Positions 17,629-26,702 of a stretch of 64,000 bases of DNA are shown in pieces; positions within the stretch are counted from its first letter, which is position 1; every line of letters begins with the position of its first letter. The stretch is from contig NZ_CP150917.1 of assembly GCF_039908645.1 (NCBI RefSeq), positions 3,359,501 through 3,423,500 on the forward strand. The letters run 5' to 3'. Source of the stretch: Pseudomonas helvetica (GTDB lineage Bacteria > Pseudomonadota > Gammaproteobacteria > Pseudomonadales > Pseudomonadaceae). The notes beneath the pieces were generated by a model, which ran no database searches, was not told the DNA's origin, and was given only the letters and a program-made list of their open reading frames with translations. Position numbers and translations under genes: made by a program.

Positions 17629-18675
17629 ATGAGCAAGTTGATTGCAAGCATCGGCACCTCGTTGTTACTGACATTGCCACTGACGATGGCCGGCAGCGTT
17701 CAGGCCGCGGAAAAACTCAACGTGGTGAGCTGGAGTGGCTACTTCTCGCCAGAGATTCTTGCCAAGTTCCAGAAGCAGACCGGCATTGAAGTCACGGTGG
17801 ACTCCTACGATTCCAACGAAACCCTGCTGGCCAAGCTCAAACAGGGTGGCGCCGGTTATGACGTGGCGATTCCTTCGCACCAGTTTGTGCCGATCCTGAT
17901 CAAGGAACAGTTGCTGGAACGCTTCGACCCGGTCAAGGAGCCCTATTACGCGAATGTCGTCGACAACCTGAAAAAGCCTACCTGGGACCCGGAAGGCGCG
18001 TATTCGGTGCCCTTCATCTGGGGCACCACCAGCGTAGTGTTGAACACCGAGCGTTATAAAGGCCCGGCCGACAGCTACAAGGTGCTTTATGAACCGCCGA
18101 CTGAGCTGCAAGGACGGATCAATATGTTCGACTCGGTCAGCGACGTGGTGGACATGGCCAGCCTGTACCTGAACATTCCGCTGTGCAGTGAAGACCCGAA
18201 GCAGATGCAGCAAGTGCTGACCCTGCTCAAGGCGCAAAAACCGTTCATCAAAACCTACAGTTCCAAGGCCGGTTCGATCCGCGAGAACCTGGCCTCGGGT
18301 GAAATCGACATGTCGACCTTCTGGGGCGGTTCGTCGATGCGGGCGCGGGAGATGAAACCGAGCCTGAAATACCTCTACCCGAAAGAAGGCGTGCTGGCCT
18401 GGGTCGACAACATGGTCATTCCCAACGGCAGCAAGAATCCGGCGAATGCCAAGGCCTTCATCGCCTTCCTCAGCCAGCCTGAAAACGCTGCAATGACCCA
18501 GAACTTCCTCAAGCACCAGAGTCCGATCAAGGGCGTGGAGCCGTTCCTCGACGCCGGTCTCAAGGACGCGCCGGAACTGCACATCCCGGCAGGCACCCAG
18601 GTGGTCTTCAGCAAGACCTGCGGTGAAGGCGCGATCCGCCTGGCCGACCGCCTGTGGACCAACCTGATGCGTTGA
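17629..18675 (+). CDS. Polyamine-type periplasmic binding protein (PotD/PotF-like)
   Basis: Substrate-binding protein of 348 residues with a signal peptide (about 1-26, cleavage after SVQA). The mature start AEKLNVVSWSGYFSPEILAKFQKQTGIEV is the PotD family opening. It delivers a ligand, probably a cationic or amide-bearing small molecule, to the permeases. The downstream amidase and cyanase hint that the ligand is a nitrogen source rather than putrescine itself; that is inference. A strong hairpin follows the gene. Confidence 0.9.
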   Translation: MSKLIASIGTSLLLTLPLTMAGSVQAAEKLNVVSWSGYFSPEILAKFQKQTGIEVTVDSYDSNETLLAKLKQGGAGYDVAIPSHQFVPILIKEQLLERFDPVKEPYYANVVDNLKKPTWDPEGAYSVPFIWGTTSVVLNTERYKGPADSYKVLYEPPTELQGRINMFDSVSDVVDMASLYLNIPLCSEDPKQMQQVLTLLKAQKPFIKTYSSKAGSIRENLASGEIDMSTFWGGSSMRAREMKPSLKYLYPKEGVLAWVDNMVIPNGSKNPANAKAFIAFLSQPENAAMTQNFLKHQSPIKGVEPFLDAGLKDAPELHIPAGTQVVFSKTCGEGAIRLADRLWTNLMR

Positions 18676-18682
18676 TCCTTAC

Positions 18683-18708
18683 CGCCCCGCTGGTGCAGCG
18701 GGGCGTTT
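18683..18708 (+). terminator. Hairpin between binding-protein and amidase genes
   Basis: Arms CGCCCCGCTG and CAGCGGGGCG around GTG, followed by TTT. It may terminate part of the transcripts and raise binding-protein mRNA over the amidase, a common pattern in ABC operons. Confidence 0.65.
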
Positions 18709-18736
18709 CTCCAGTCGTCTACAAGGCAGTGTCGCA

Positions 18737-20188
18737 ATGACTTCAACTCCTATCAGCGAACTGGTCCTGCTAAAGGCCCATGAACTCGCCGACTGCATTC
18801 GCCTGCGTCAGGTCTCCTGCCGGGAGGTGATGCAGGCTTACCTGAGCCACATCGAGCGCTTCAACCCGTGGGTCAATGCGCTGATCAGCCTGCAAGCGCC
18901 GGAAGACCTTCTGGCCCAGGCCGACCAGCGCGATGCCGAACTCGCAAGCGGCCTGTACCGTGGCTGGATGCACGGTCTGCCTCACGCGATCAAGGATCTG
19001 TCGCTGACGCGTGGCATTCGCACCACCTTCGGTTCACCGCTGTTCGAGGATTTCCTGCCCGACCGCGACGGCATCATGTGCGAGCGGATCAAGGCGGCCG
19101 GGGCAATCATTATCGGCAAGACCAACACCCCGGAATTCGGCCTCGGTTCGCAAACCTACAACCCGCTGTTCGGTGCCACCGGCTGTGCCTACGACCCGAG
19201 CAAAACCGCCGGCGGCAGCAGTGGCGGTGCCGCCTCGGCGCTGGCCATGCACCTGGTGCCGGTGGCCGACGGTAGCGACATGATGGGTTCGTTGCGCAAT
19301 CCGGCGGCGTTCAACAATGTCTTCGGTTTTCGCCCGTCCCAGGGCCGGGTGCCCTTCGACGACAGCGCCGACCTGTTCATCGACCAGCTCGGCTATGAAG
19401 GCCCCATGGGCCGCTGCGTTCGCGATGCGGCGTTGCTGTTGTCGGTCCAGGCCGGCGCCGATGCTCGCGCACCGCTGTCGATCGCCGAGTCCGGTGCCGC
19501 GTTCGCGGCTCCGCTGGAGCGTGATTTCAGCGGCATACGCCTGGGTTGGCTCGGTGATTTCAACGGTTATCTGCCGATGGAAAAAGGCATTCTCGATCTG
19601 TGTCAAAAGGCCTTCACCGACTTCGAGAGCCTGGGCTGCAGCATCGAGCCGGCCTCTGTCGACTTCGCCCCGGAACAGCTCTGGAACAGCTGGCGCACGT
19701 TGCGGCACTGGATGGTCGCCGGCTCCCTCGGCGGCGCCTACGCCAACCCGAGTCAACGCGCACGGCTGAAAGAGGAAGCATGCTGGGAAGTGGAAAACGG
19801 GCTCAGGCTCTCTGCCAGCGACGTGTTCGCCGCCTCGGTGGCACGCAGTCATTGGTATCGCGCCATCAGTAAACTGTTCGAACGCTTCGACTACCTGCTG
19901 CTGCCGACTGCCCAGGTCTTCCCGTTCGACAAAAACCTCCCTTGGCCAACCTCCATCGAAGGCGTGAGCATGGACACCTATCACCGCTGGATGGAGGTGG
20001 TGATTCCCGGCACCCTCTCTGGCTGTCCGGTGGCAAACGTACAAGTAGGTTTTAACCGGAACGGCCTGCCCATGGGGCTGCAAATCATCGGCAAACACCA
20101 GGCTGACTTCGCGGTGCTGCAGCTTGCCCATGCCTACGAACAGGCGAGCCGCTGGTTCGAGCGCTGCCCTTCGCCGCTATTAAAATAA
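18737..20188 (+). CDS. Amidase-signature-family amidase
   Basis: This 483-residue cytoplasmic amidase hydrolyses a C-N amide bond with a Ser-cisSer-Lys triad. The triad is visible: Lys86 in HAIKDLSLT, Ser161 in AGGSSGGAASAL and nucleophile Ser185 in DGSDMMGSLRNPAAF. Length is that of a stand-alone amidase without an added domain. It lies behind a solute-specific ABC importer and ahead of carbonic anhydrase and cyanase, suggesting that an imported amide is hydrolysed for nitrogen. The substrate cannot be read from sequence. Confidence 0.9.
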   Translation: MTSTPISELVLLKAHELADCIRLRQVSCREVMQAYLSHIERFNPWVNALISLQAPEDLLAQADQRDAELASGLYRGWMHGLPHAIKDLSLTRGIRTTFGSPLFEDFLPDRDGIMCERIKAAGAIIIGKTNTPEFGLGSQTYNPLFGATGCAYDPSKTAGGSSGGAASALAMHLVPVADGSDMMGSLRNPAAFNNVFGFRPSQGRVPFDDSADLFIDQLGYEGPMGRCVRDAALLLSVQAGADARAPLSIAESGAAFAAPLERDFSGIRLGWLGDFNGYLPMEKGILDLCQKAFTDFESLGCSIEPASVDFAPEQLWNSWRTLRHWMVAGSLGGAYANPSQRARLKEEACWEVENGLRLSASDVFAASVARSHWYRAISKLFERFDYLLLPTAQVFPFDKNLPWPTSIEGVSMDTYHRWMEVVIPGTLSGCPVANVQVGFNRNGLPMGLQIIGKHQADFAVLQLAHAYEQASRWFERCPSPLLK

Positions 20189-20203
20189 GAAAACCCTTCC
20201 AAC

Positions 20204-20220
20204 TATAGGATCAGCCTATA
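20204..20220. promoter_or_regulatory. TATAGG-ATCAG-CCTATA palindrome upstream of cynT
   Basis: Perfect 6-base arms with a 5-base spacer, in the 114-base gap between the amidase and carbonic anhydrase genes. Further CTATA sequences (20225-20229 and 20248-20253) follow it. The T-N11-A arrangement fits a LysR-type operator. It may give cynTS its own promoter. Confidence 0.45.
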
Positions 20221-20302
20221 AAAACTATAAGTCATCGATCTTGGACGCTATAGCTGTGCGCGTTCATTCTTTCAGCCAACCACAACGGCAAGGTACTTCA
20301 CC

Positions 20303-20965
20303 ATGAAAGAGTTGATCGATGGCTTCCTCAAGTTTCAGCGTGAAGCGTTTCCACAGCGCTCCAGCCTGTTCAAGCACCTGGCCTCTACCCAGTCACCTAA
20401 AACACTGTTCATTGCCTGCTCCGACAGTCGAGTCGTGCCGGAGTTGCTGACTCAGCAAGAACCCGGCGAACTGTTCGTGATTCGCAATGCCGGCAACATC
20501 GTGCCGTCCTACGGGCCCGAGCCTGGCGGTGTCTCCGCCGCGGTCGAGTACGCCGTTGCCGTACTGGGCGTCACCGATGTGGTGATCTGCGGGCACTCCG
20601 ATTGCGGTGCGATGACCGCCATTGCCCAGTGCAAATGCCTGGACCACTTGCCCGCCGTCGCCAATTGGTTGCGCTACTCCGAAGGCGCCAAGGTGATCAA
20701 TGCCGGCCGTCCTCACAGCAGTGACGAAGCGCGCCTGACCTCACTGGTCAAAGAGAACGTCATTGCTCAACTGGCCAATCTGCAGACTCATCCCAGCGTT
20801 CGCCTGGCCCAGGAGCAAGGCGCGTTGAATCTGCACGGCTGGGTCTACGACATCGAAAGTGGCGGCATCGACGCGCTCGACGGTGTCTCTCGGCAATTTG
20901 TATCGATTGCCGATTTCCCGGACACCTGCGCCATGCCTGCCCGGGCTGTCGCCAACGTCGCTTGA
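20303..20965 (+). CDS. cynT: Beta-class carbonic anhydrase
   Basis: Beta-carbonic anhydrase of 220 residues that interconverts carbon dioxide and bicarbonate. Zinc ligands are Cys39 and Asp41 ([10 protein letters not shown]), His98 and Cys101 (GHSDCGAM). In cyanate loci it keeps bicarbonate available, because cyanase consumes bicarbonate and releases carbon dioxide. It is followed 34 bases later by cyanase, which supports the cynT name over a housekeeping carbonic anhydrase. Confidence 0.92.
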   Translation: MKELIDGFLKFQREAFPQRSSLFKHLASTQSPKTLFIACSDSRVVPELLTQQEPGELFVIRNAGNIVPSYGPEPGGVSAAVEYAVAVLGVTDVVICGHSDCGAMTAIAQCKCLDHLPAVANWLRYSEGAKVINAGRPHSSDEARLTSLVKENVIAQLANLQTHPSVRLAQEQGALNLHGWVYDIESGGIDALDGVSRQFVSIADFPDTCAMPARAVANVA

Positions 20966-20999
20966 ACCACACACCCCATCAATCCGCAGGAGAAGCACC

Positions 21000-21470
21000 A
21001 TGCAACAGTCCCATGCTTATCAAGACCCAACGCTGGCCCTGACCGGCAAAATCCTCGAAGCCAAGGCCCGCAAGGACCTGTCCTGGGAAAACCTGACCGA
21101 AGGCACCGGCCTGAGCCTGCTCTACGTCACGGCTGCCCTGCTCGGCCAACACCCGCTGCCGGAAGCGGCCGCCAAAGTAGTGGTCCAGCACCTGGGCCTG
21201 GACAACGACGCCGTCGCCCAATTGCAGACCATCCCGCTTCGCGGCTCGCTTGCCAGCGGCGTGCCGACCGACCCGACCATCTACCGCTTCTACGAGATGA
21301 TCCAAGTGTACGGTACCGCCCTGAAGTCGATTGTTCACGAGCAGTTCGGTGACGGCATTATCAGCGCCATCAACTTCAAGATGGACATCAAGAAGGTCGA
21401 AGATCCCGAAGGTGGCTCCCGCGCGGTGATCACCCTGGACGGAAAATTCCTGCCCTACAAACCGTTTTAA
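21000..21470 (+). CDS. cynS: Cyanate hydratase (cyanase)
   Basis: Cyanase of 156 residues, the exact family length. It converts cyanate plus bicarbonate to carbamate, giving ammonia and carbon dioxide. The catalytic residues Arg96, Glu99 (IYRFYEM) and Ser122 (GIISAINF) all sit at the positions known for the E. coli enzyme. The N-terminal helical DNA-binding-like domain and C-terminal dimer domain ending [10 protein letters not shown] are intact. GCAGGAGAA precedes the ATG. Confidence 0.97.
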   Translation: MQQSHAYQDPTLALTGKILEAKARKDLSWENLTEGTGLSLLYVTAALLGQHPLPEAAAKVVVQHLGLDNDAVAQLQTIPLRGSLASGVPTDPTIYRFYEMIQVYGTALKSIVHEQFGDGIISAINFKMDIKKVEDPEGGSRAVITLDGKFLPYKPF

Positions 21471-21480
21471 GCTGACGAAC

Positions 21481-21508
21481 GTGGGCTGGCATTAATCTGC
21501 CGGCCCAC
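21481..21508 (+). terminator. Hairpin after cynS
   Basis: Arms GTGGGCTGGC and GCCGGCCCAC (one mismatch) with an 8-base loop lie 10 bases after the cyanase stop. No T-tract follows. Confidence 0.5.
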
Positions 21509-21579
21509 TCAAAACGCATTTCTGGCACCTCCAGTCATCCACGTTATAGTTGAAGGGACCCAAACCGCGTGGAGGGGCT

Positions 21580-21771
21580 ATGCGCCAGATTGTCAGCAAG
21601 GAACCCTGGTGGGCTGAACCGCCGAAGCCTGGGCAAGATGAGTCCGAACTGGAGTGGGGTTGGCTGGTCACCTACAACGAGGGCGAGCCGCGTTTCGAGT
21701 TCGTGAAAGAGCGACCAACGGAGAACGAAATCCGTAATCGCAAGAGCTGCCGAATCACCCTTCCGGAATAA
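21580..21771 (+). CDS. Small hypothetical protein, 63 residues
   Basis: I do not recognise a family. The ATG at 21580 is preceded by a near-ideal GGAGGGG and is chosen over an upstream in-frame ATG. The product is hydrophilic and acidic to neutral, with a Trp/Pro-rich N-terminus (KEPWWAEPPKPGQDE), then LEWGWLVTYNEGEPRFEFV, and a short basic end. No membrane segment or signal is present. It appears to be a stand-alone gene with its own terminator-like hairpin. Confidence 0.6.
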   Translation: MRQIVSKEPWWAEPPKPGQDESELEWGWLVTYNEGEPRFEFVKERPTENEIRNRKSCRITLPE

Positions 21772-21789
21772 CTGGCACGCCATCCGGGG

Positions 21790-21814
21790 CGGGCCTGCAT
21801 CCTTTTCAGGCCCG
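21790..21814. terminator. Hairpin between small ORF and DUF1428 gene
   Basis: Perfect 8-base arms CGGGCCTG and CAGGCCCG around a 9-base loop, lying between converging genes. Confidence 0.55.
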
Positions 21815-21841
21815 TCTGACATCTGGATGTTGCGACACACT

Positions 21842-22195
21842 TCACACGTTTACGATCATCTCGAAGCCGCCGAAGATCATCCGTTGACCATCGAAAGGCA
21901 TTGAGTTGTCCAGTGATTGAAGCCTGGGGTCGTCCATGAACTTCTTCATACCGGTGTCGCGCGTCTGACGGTCCGGCCAGATGATCCACGAGAACACCAC
22001 GGTCTCGTCTTCCTTGAGTTTCACCGCCATCGGGAACGAGGTCAGTTTGCCTTGAGGCACATCGTCGCCCCAGCATTCCGTCACGCTCAGCGCGCCGTTT
22101 TCCTTGAAAATACCGGCCATGAACTCGGCGTGCTGCTTGAATTTATCGCGGTTGGCGGTGGGTACGGCGGCAACAAAGCCATCGACATAGGACAT
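21842..22195 (-). CDS. DUF1428 family protein
   Basis: This 117-residue cytoplasmic protein has the DUF1428 pattern: MSYVDGFVAAVPTANRDKF at the start, ALSVTECWGDDVP, FSWIIWPDRQTRD and FDGQRMIFGGFE at the end. It is a dimeric ferredoxin-like alpha/beta fold in the family; the biochemical function is unknown. Two in-frame ATGs lie two codons apart; the second (22195) has proper spacing from GGAGAG. Confidence 0.82.
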   Translation of the reverse strand: MSYVDGFVAAVPTANRDKFKQHAEFMAGIFKENGALSVTECWGDDVPQGKLTSFPMAVKLKEDETVVFSWIIWPDRQTRDTGMKKFMDDPRLQSLDNSMPFDGQRMIFGGFEMIVNV

Positions 22196-22231
22196 GATCA
22201 CTCTCCTCTTTGAAATGCGTCATCGATTTAC

Positions 22232-22267
22232 CGGTTAGTCGATCTGCAAGAGTGCAAATCGACCGGC
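22232..22267. terminator. Long imperfect palindrome between kinase and DUF1428 genes
   Basis: TCGATCTGCA and TGCAAATCGA (one mismatch) around AGAG, extended by outer CCGG and CCGG. It lies just beyond the kinase stop and upstream of DUF1428, so it may be a terminator for the pump operon or an operator for DUF1428. Confidence 0.4.
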
Positions 22268-22305
22268 CTGTCAGGCGAACCGACCAACGGACATTTCCGC
22301 TCTGG

Positions 22306-23598
22306 CTAGAGCAGGAGTTGCTTCTGACGCTCTGCCAGGTCCACGGCGAAATGGCAGCCGTGGGGTTCGCGGGTGGTGAGTTCAACTCGCCAGTTCTGGT
22401 TGGTGCAGATCCGCTGAACCAGCGACAGCCCCAATCCCAGCCCTTCGCCCCGGTGTTCGTCGCCCCTGACAAAGGGCTGGAACATCGCATGGCGTTTTTC
22501 CTCCGGAATGCCGATACCGCTGTCTTCCACGCTGAAGCCATGATCTCGCAGGGTCAGGCGAATGAAGCCATGATCAGTATAGTGCCAGGCGTTGCGCAGC
22601 AGGTTGCCCATCACCGATTGCAGGAACGTCAGGTTGTAGTAGCTGTTTGAGGTCTGCTCGTCGAGGTAGATGAACTCCAGGCCTTTTTCCCGGATCAGCC
22701 TGCCCCAAATCTCCGCCAACGCATCGGCGACCTCTTTCAAGGAGGCGTTGCCACCGTTAGTGGAGTCGTTGTCCCGGTCACGCGCGAGCATCAGGAACGT
22801 GTCAACCAGCTGTCGCATTTCATCGCTGGCCCTGGCAATACGGCTGACCTGGGCCATCGAGCGCTGATCCAGGGCACGATTGCTCAACAACAGCTCACAG
22901 GAACTGGCGAGCACCATTAACGGCGTTCGCAATTCGTGGCTGACATCGCTGGTGAAGAGTTTTTCCCGGCCCAGCGCCTCGCGCAGTCGGCCCAGGGTTT
23001 GATCAAAGGACATCGCCAGCTCGCCGACCTCGTCGACGGCATACTCCGGCGCCAGCGGTGGCGCGAGTTCCAGTAGCTGATCACGGTGACGCACCTGACG
23101 CGCCAAACGGACCACCGGGGCCATGACGCGTCGCGCCAGCAGCCAGCCCAACAGAATCGCCAGCAGAATGCTCAACGCGAACCCGACAATCACCACCGCG
23201 TACAGCACGCGTTCGCGTTGTTCATGGCTTCGCTGATCTTTCAGCAGGACGTATTGGCGACCTTCGACCACCTTCACCATGGCGTAGTAGTCCTCACCGC
23301 CAAAGACGATTTCCTGAAACCCCGGCCGCAGCGCCTTGAGCTGTTCGTCCGGGGTCATTTCACCCAGTCCGCCCTCAAAGAAAAACAGCTCGTCTTTTTC
23401 CGGTCGATGGGTCCAGTCATCAGTGTTGTCCATCAGCAGCAAGCGTTGCAGCCCGCCGCTCAGGCTGGTGGTGGTGAGTTTTCTTTCAACGATATGCACG
23501 GTCGCGACAATGCCAACCGCAAAGACCCCTGCGACAAACGCAGTCATCAGTGCGAAAACAATCACAATCCTCTTGGTCAGGCTTTGTTTGGAATCCAT
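22306..23598 (-). CDS. Sensor histidine kinase of the RND pump operon
   Basis: Inner-membrane kinase of 430 residues. It has two transmembrane helices (about 10-32 and 130-155) enclosing a roughly 95-residue periplasmic sensor region, then a HAMP linker, an H-box SHELRTPL, an N-box NLLRNAWHYT and a G-box VEDSGIGIPEEKR followed by GLGLGLSLVQR. It is the last gene of a minus-strand operon whose first gene is the response regulator at 29394-30083, so the two likely form a pair. A GTG start at 23628 would overlap the pump stop, but the ATG at 23598 has GGAAAG properly spaced and is preferred. Confidence 0.87.
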   Translation of the reverse strand: MDSKQSLTKRIVIVFALMTAFVAGVFAVGIVATVHIVERKLTTTSLSGGLQRLLLMDNTDDWTHRPEKDELFFFEGGLGEMTPDEQLKALRPGFQEIVFGGEDYYAMVKVVEGRQYVLLKDQRSHEQRERVLYAVVIVGFALSILLAILLGWLLARRVMAPVVRLARQVRHRDQLLELAPPLAPEYAVDEVGELAMSFDQTLGRLREALGREKLFTSDVSHELRTPLMVLASSCELLLSNRALDQRSMAQVSRIARASDEMRQLVDTFLMLARDRDNDSTNGGNASLKEVADALAEIWGRLIREKGLEFIYLDEQTSNSYYNLTFLQSVMGNLLRNAWHYTDHGFIRLTLRDHGFSVEDSGIGIPEEKRHAMFQPFVRGDEHRGEGLGLGLSLVQRICTNQNWRVELTTREPHGCHFAVDLAERQKQLLL

Positions 23599-23624
23599 GT
23601 CTTTCCAGTGTTTGAATGCCGACG

Positions 23625-26600
23625 TCACACCTTGATGTCCTGCGCGACGAGTTTTTGGCTGCGCCGCCGACGCTCAAACCAAAGGTAGACGACCGGGGTG
23701 GTGTACAACGTCAGGATCTGCGAGACCGCCAGGCCGCCGACAATAGCAATGCCCAATGGCTGGCGAAGCTCCGAGCCGGCACCGTGGCCGAACGCCAATG
23801 GCACCGCGCCGAGCAGTGCCGCAAGCGAGGTCATCAGGATCGGCCGCAAGCGCAACAGGCACCCTTCGCGCACGGCGTCTCTGGCAGACAAGCCACGCTG
23901 CTGGGCCGACAGCGTGAAGTCAACGATCATGATCGCGTTCTTCTTGACGATGCCAATCAGCAAAATAATGCCGATCATCCCAAGGACCGACAGGTCCTGT
24001 CCACAGAGCATCAGTGCCAGCAGTGCACCGAACCCGGCGGACGGCAGAGTCGAGATGATCGTCAACGGGTGAATCGCGTTCTCGTAGAGCACGCCCAGCA
24101 CGATGTAGACGGTCAGAATCGCCGCCAGAATCAGCCAGGGTTGTGATTTCAACGAGTCCTGGAACGCCTGGGCGGTGCCCTGGAAACTGCCGACGACAGA
24201 GTCTGGCATCGCCACCGCCAAAGACGCCTGGTTGATCGCACTGACCGCATCGCTCAGGGCTTGGCCGGGCGCCAGGTCAAACGACAGGGTAATGGCCGGG
24301 AATACCCCTTGGTGGTTGATGATGATCGGCACCTGTTTGGTCTTGATGCTCGCCAACAGATTCAATGGCACCAGGGTTCCGGAGCTGGCGCGCACGTATA
24401 AGTGCTCCAGCGTGGTCGTGGACGTCTGCCAGTGCGGGTCCAGTTCGAGAACCACGTGGTTCTGGTCGAGTTGGGTGAACATCGTCGCGACCTGACGCTG
24501 CCCGAAGGCGTCGTACAGCACATCGTCGATGGCCTGCACCGTCACGCCCAGACGGGCGGCCGTGGCACGGTCGATCACCAGGGTTGCCTGAGCAATGGCC
24601 TGTTGCTGGTCAGAGGTCACATGTTGCAGTTGCGGCAAGCGCTTGAGTTTTTCCAGCAGCACCCCGCTCCAGTGATCCAGCTCTGCGCTGTCCGGGTCCT
24701 GAAGGGTGTACTGATACTGGGTTTTACTGGCGCGGCCACCGATCTGGATGTCCTGGTTAGCCTGCAAGTAGACCTTGACCCCGGATAGCTGATCGAGCGC
24801 TGGTTGCAAACGACTGATCACCTTTTGGGCACTGTCGGTGCGCTCGCCGAACGGCTTGAGGTTGATCATCACCTTGCCCTGGCTGACCGTCGGGTTCGGG
24901 CCGATCCAGAAATACACCTTGGCCACCGCTGGGTCATGACCAACGACTTCAGCGACACGGTTGACCTGTTCACGCATGGCCATCGGCGAAATATCGGCAG
25001 CGGCTTCGGCAACGCCCTGGATCAGGCCGTTGTCCTGCTGCGGGAAGAAGCCCTTGGGAATGCTCACGTACAATACTGCGGTCGCCAATAGCGTGGCCAA
25101 TGCCACGCCGAGGGTCAGACGCTGATGGTCGAGCACCCAGTCGAGGCTGCGGCGATAGCCATTGTGCAAGCCAGTGAACGCCCGCTCGCAAGCCTGGGCG
25201 AAACGCCCCTCCTCGCTCTCGGCATGCGGTTTGAGCAGCCAGGCACACAGCATCGGGGTGATCGCAAGCGAGACGATACAGGACATGATGATCGCCACGC
25301 TGACCGTGACTGCGAACTCGCGCATCAAGCGCCCGACGATCCCTGACATCAACAGGATCGGCAAGAACACCGCGATCAACGACACCGTCATCGAGACAAT
25401 GGTGAACGCCACTTCGCGCAAACCATCGACCGCCGATTGCAGGCGCGACTTGCCCATCTCCAGATGGCGCACGATGTTTTCCATCACCACGATAGCGTCG
25501 TCCACCACGAAGCCGACCGCAATGGCCAGGCCCATGATCGACAGGTTATCGAGGCTGTAGCCGAGCAAATACATCACGCCGAAGGTCGACACCAGCGACA
25601 GCGGAATGGTCAGGCTGGGGATCAGCGTGGCGGTGGCCTTGCGCAGGAACACGAAGATCACCACGACCACCAGGGCAATCGACAACAGCAAGGTGAATTG
25701 CATGTCGTTGACCGAGGCTTCAATGGTCTGGGTACGGTCGCCGACCACCTGAACCTGCACGTCGCGAGGCAACGACGCGGTCAGTTCGGGCAACTTCGCC
25801 TTGATCGTGGCGATGGTCGACAGCAGGTTGAAACCCGGTTGTTTGTGAATGTCGACGATCACTGTCGGCTCGCCGCCCAACTGCGCGGCTTGCTGGGTAT
25901 CTTCGGCACCGGCGATTACCCGACCAAGGTCACCGAGCTTGATCGGCATGCCGTTTTTATAGGCAATCACTTGATCCCGATAATGCTGTGGGTCGAGCAT
26001 CTGGTCGGTCGCGCCGAGCGTGACGGAACGGGTCTGCCCGTCAAGGGTGCCCTTGGGCTGATCGACGGTACTGACGCCGATCACGCTGCGCACGTCTTCC
26101 AGGCTCAGGCCGCGTGCGGCCAGCGCATCCGGGTCGATCTGAATCCGCACCGCCGGTTTTTGCTCACCGTGGAAATCCACCAGGCCGACGCCGGGCATCT
26201 GCGACAAACGCTGGGCAATGTAGTTGTCCGCGTAACGGTCGAGTTCGGGCAGCGTGCGCGTCGGTGAGGTCACCGCCAGTGACAACACCGTCCCTTCCGC
26301 CGGGTTGACCTTGTTGAAGGTCGGCGTACTGGTCATGGTCTTCGGCAGGTTCGGGGTCGCGGTGTTGATCGCGGTCTGCACATCCTGCGCCGCGCCGTCG
26401 ATGTTCCGTGACAGGTCGAACTGCAACACCACCTGGGTCTTGCCGGCCGCGCTCGAGGAGGTCATCGAGGTGACTTGCGGAACGGCGGCAAAGGCTCTTT
26501 CCAGAGGCGTCGCGACCGACGAAGCCATGGTCTCGGCGCTGGCCCCGGAGAGTTTGGCGGTGACCTGAATGGTCGGGAAATCCACCGTAGGCAGTGGTGC

Positions 26601-26702
26601 CACCGGCAACTGGAAGTACGCGAAAGCACCCAGCAACATCACCCCAAGCGCCAACAGGCTCAGGCCCACGCGCCGTTGAATCAGTCCGGCGAGCCCTTTC
26701 AT
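23625..26702 (-). CDS. RND-family multidrug efflux permease (MdtC/MuxC-like)
   Basis: Inner-membrane proton-driven exporter of 1025 residues with 12 helices in two halves and two large periplasmic loops. The TM4 proton-relay Asp pair is present in AVGFVVDDAIVVMENI, with the matching Lys in ILLIGIVKKNAIMIVDF. The N-terminal VAPLPTVDFPTIQVTAKLSG is typical of the MdtB/MdtC branch. Only one such subunit is encoded, although MdtBC-type pumps often use two. It overlaps the adaptor gene by four bases. Confidence 0.92.
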   Translation of the reverse strand: MKGLAGLIQRRVGLSLLALGVMLLGAFAYFQLPVAPLPTVDFPTIQVTAKLSGASAETMASSVATPLERAFAAVPQVTSMTSSSAAGKTQVVLQFDLSRNIDGAAQDVQTAINTATPNLPKTMTSTPTFNKVNPAEGTVLSLAVTSPTRTLPELDRYADNYIAQRLSQMPGVGLVDFHGEQKPAVRIQIDPDALAARGLSLEDVRSVIGVSTVDQPKGTLDGQTRSVTLGATDQMLDPQHYRDQVIAYKNGMPIKLGDLGRVIAGAEDTQQAAQLGGEPTVIVDIHKQPGFNLLSTIATIKAKLPELTASLPRDVQVQVVGDRTQTIEASVNDMQFTLLLSIALVVVVIFVFLRKATATLIPSLTIPLSLVSTFGVMYLLGYSLDNLSIMGLAIAVGFVVDDAIVVMENIVRHLEMGKSRLQSAVDGLREVAFTIVSMTVSLIAVFLPILLMSGIVGRLMREFAVTVSVAIIMSCIVSLAITPMLCAWLLKPHAESEEGRFAQACERAFTGLHNGYRRSLDWVLDHQRLTLGVALATLLATAVLYVSIPKGFFPQQDNGLIQGVAEAAADISPMAMREQVNRVAEVVGHDPAVAKVYFWIGPNPTVSQGKVMINLKPFGERTDSAQKVISRLQPALDQLSGVKVYLQANQDIQIGGRASKTQYQYTLQDPDSAELDHWSGVLLEKLKRLPQLQHVTSDQQQAIAQATLVIDRATAARLGVTVQAIDDVLYDAFGQRQVATMFTQLDQNHVVLELDPHWQTSTTTLEHLYVRASSGTLVPLNLLASIKTKQVPIIINHQGVFPAITLSFDLAPGQALSDAVSAINQASLAVAMPDSVVGSFQGTAQAFQDSLKSQPWLILAAILTVYIVLGVLYENAIHPLTIISTLPSAGFGALLALMLCGQDLSVLGMIGIILLIGIVKKNAIMIVDFTLSAQQRGLSARDAVREGCLLRLRPILMTSLAALLGAVPLAFGHGAGSELRQPLGIAIVGGLAVSQILTLYTTPVVYLWFERRRRSQKLVAQDIKV

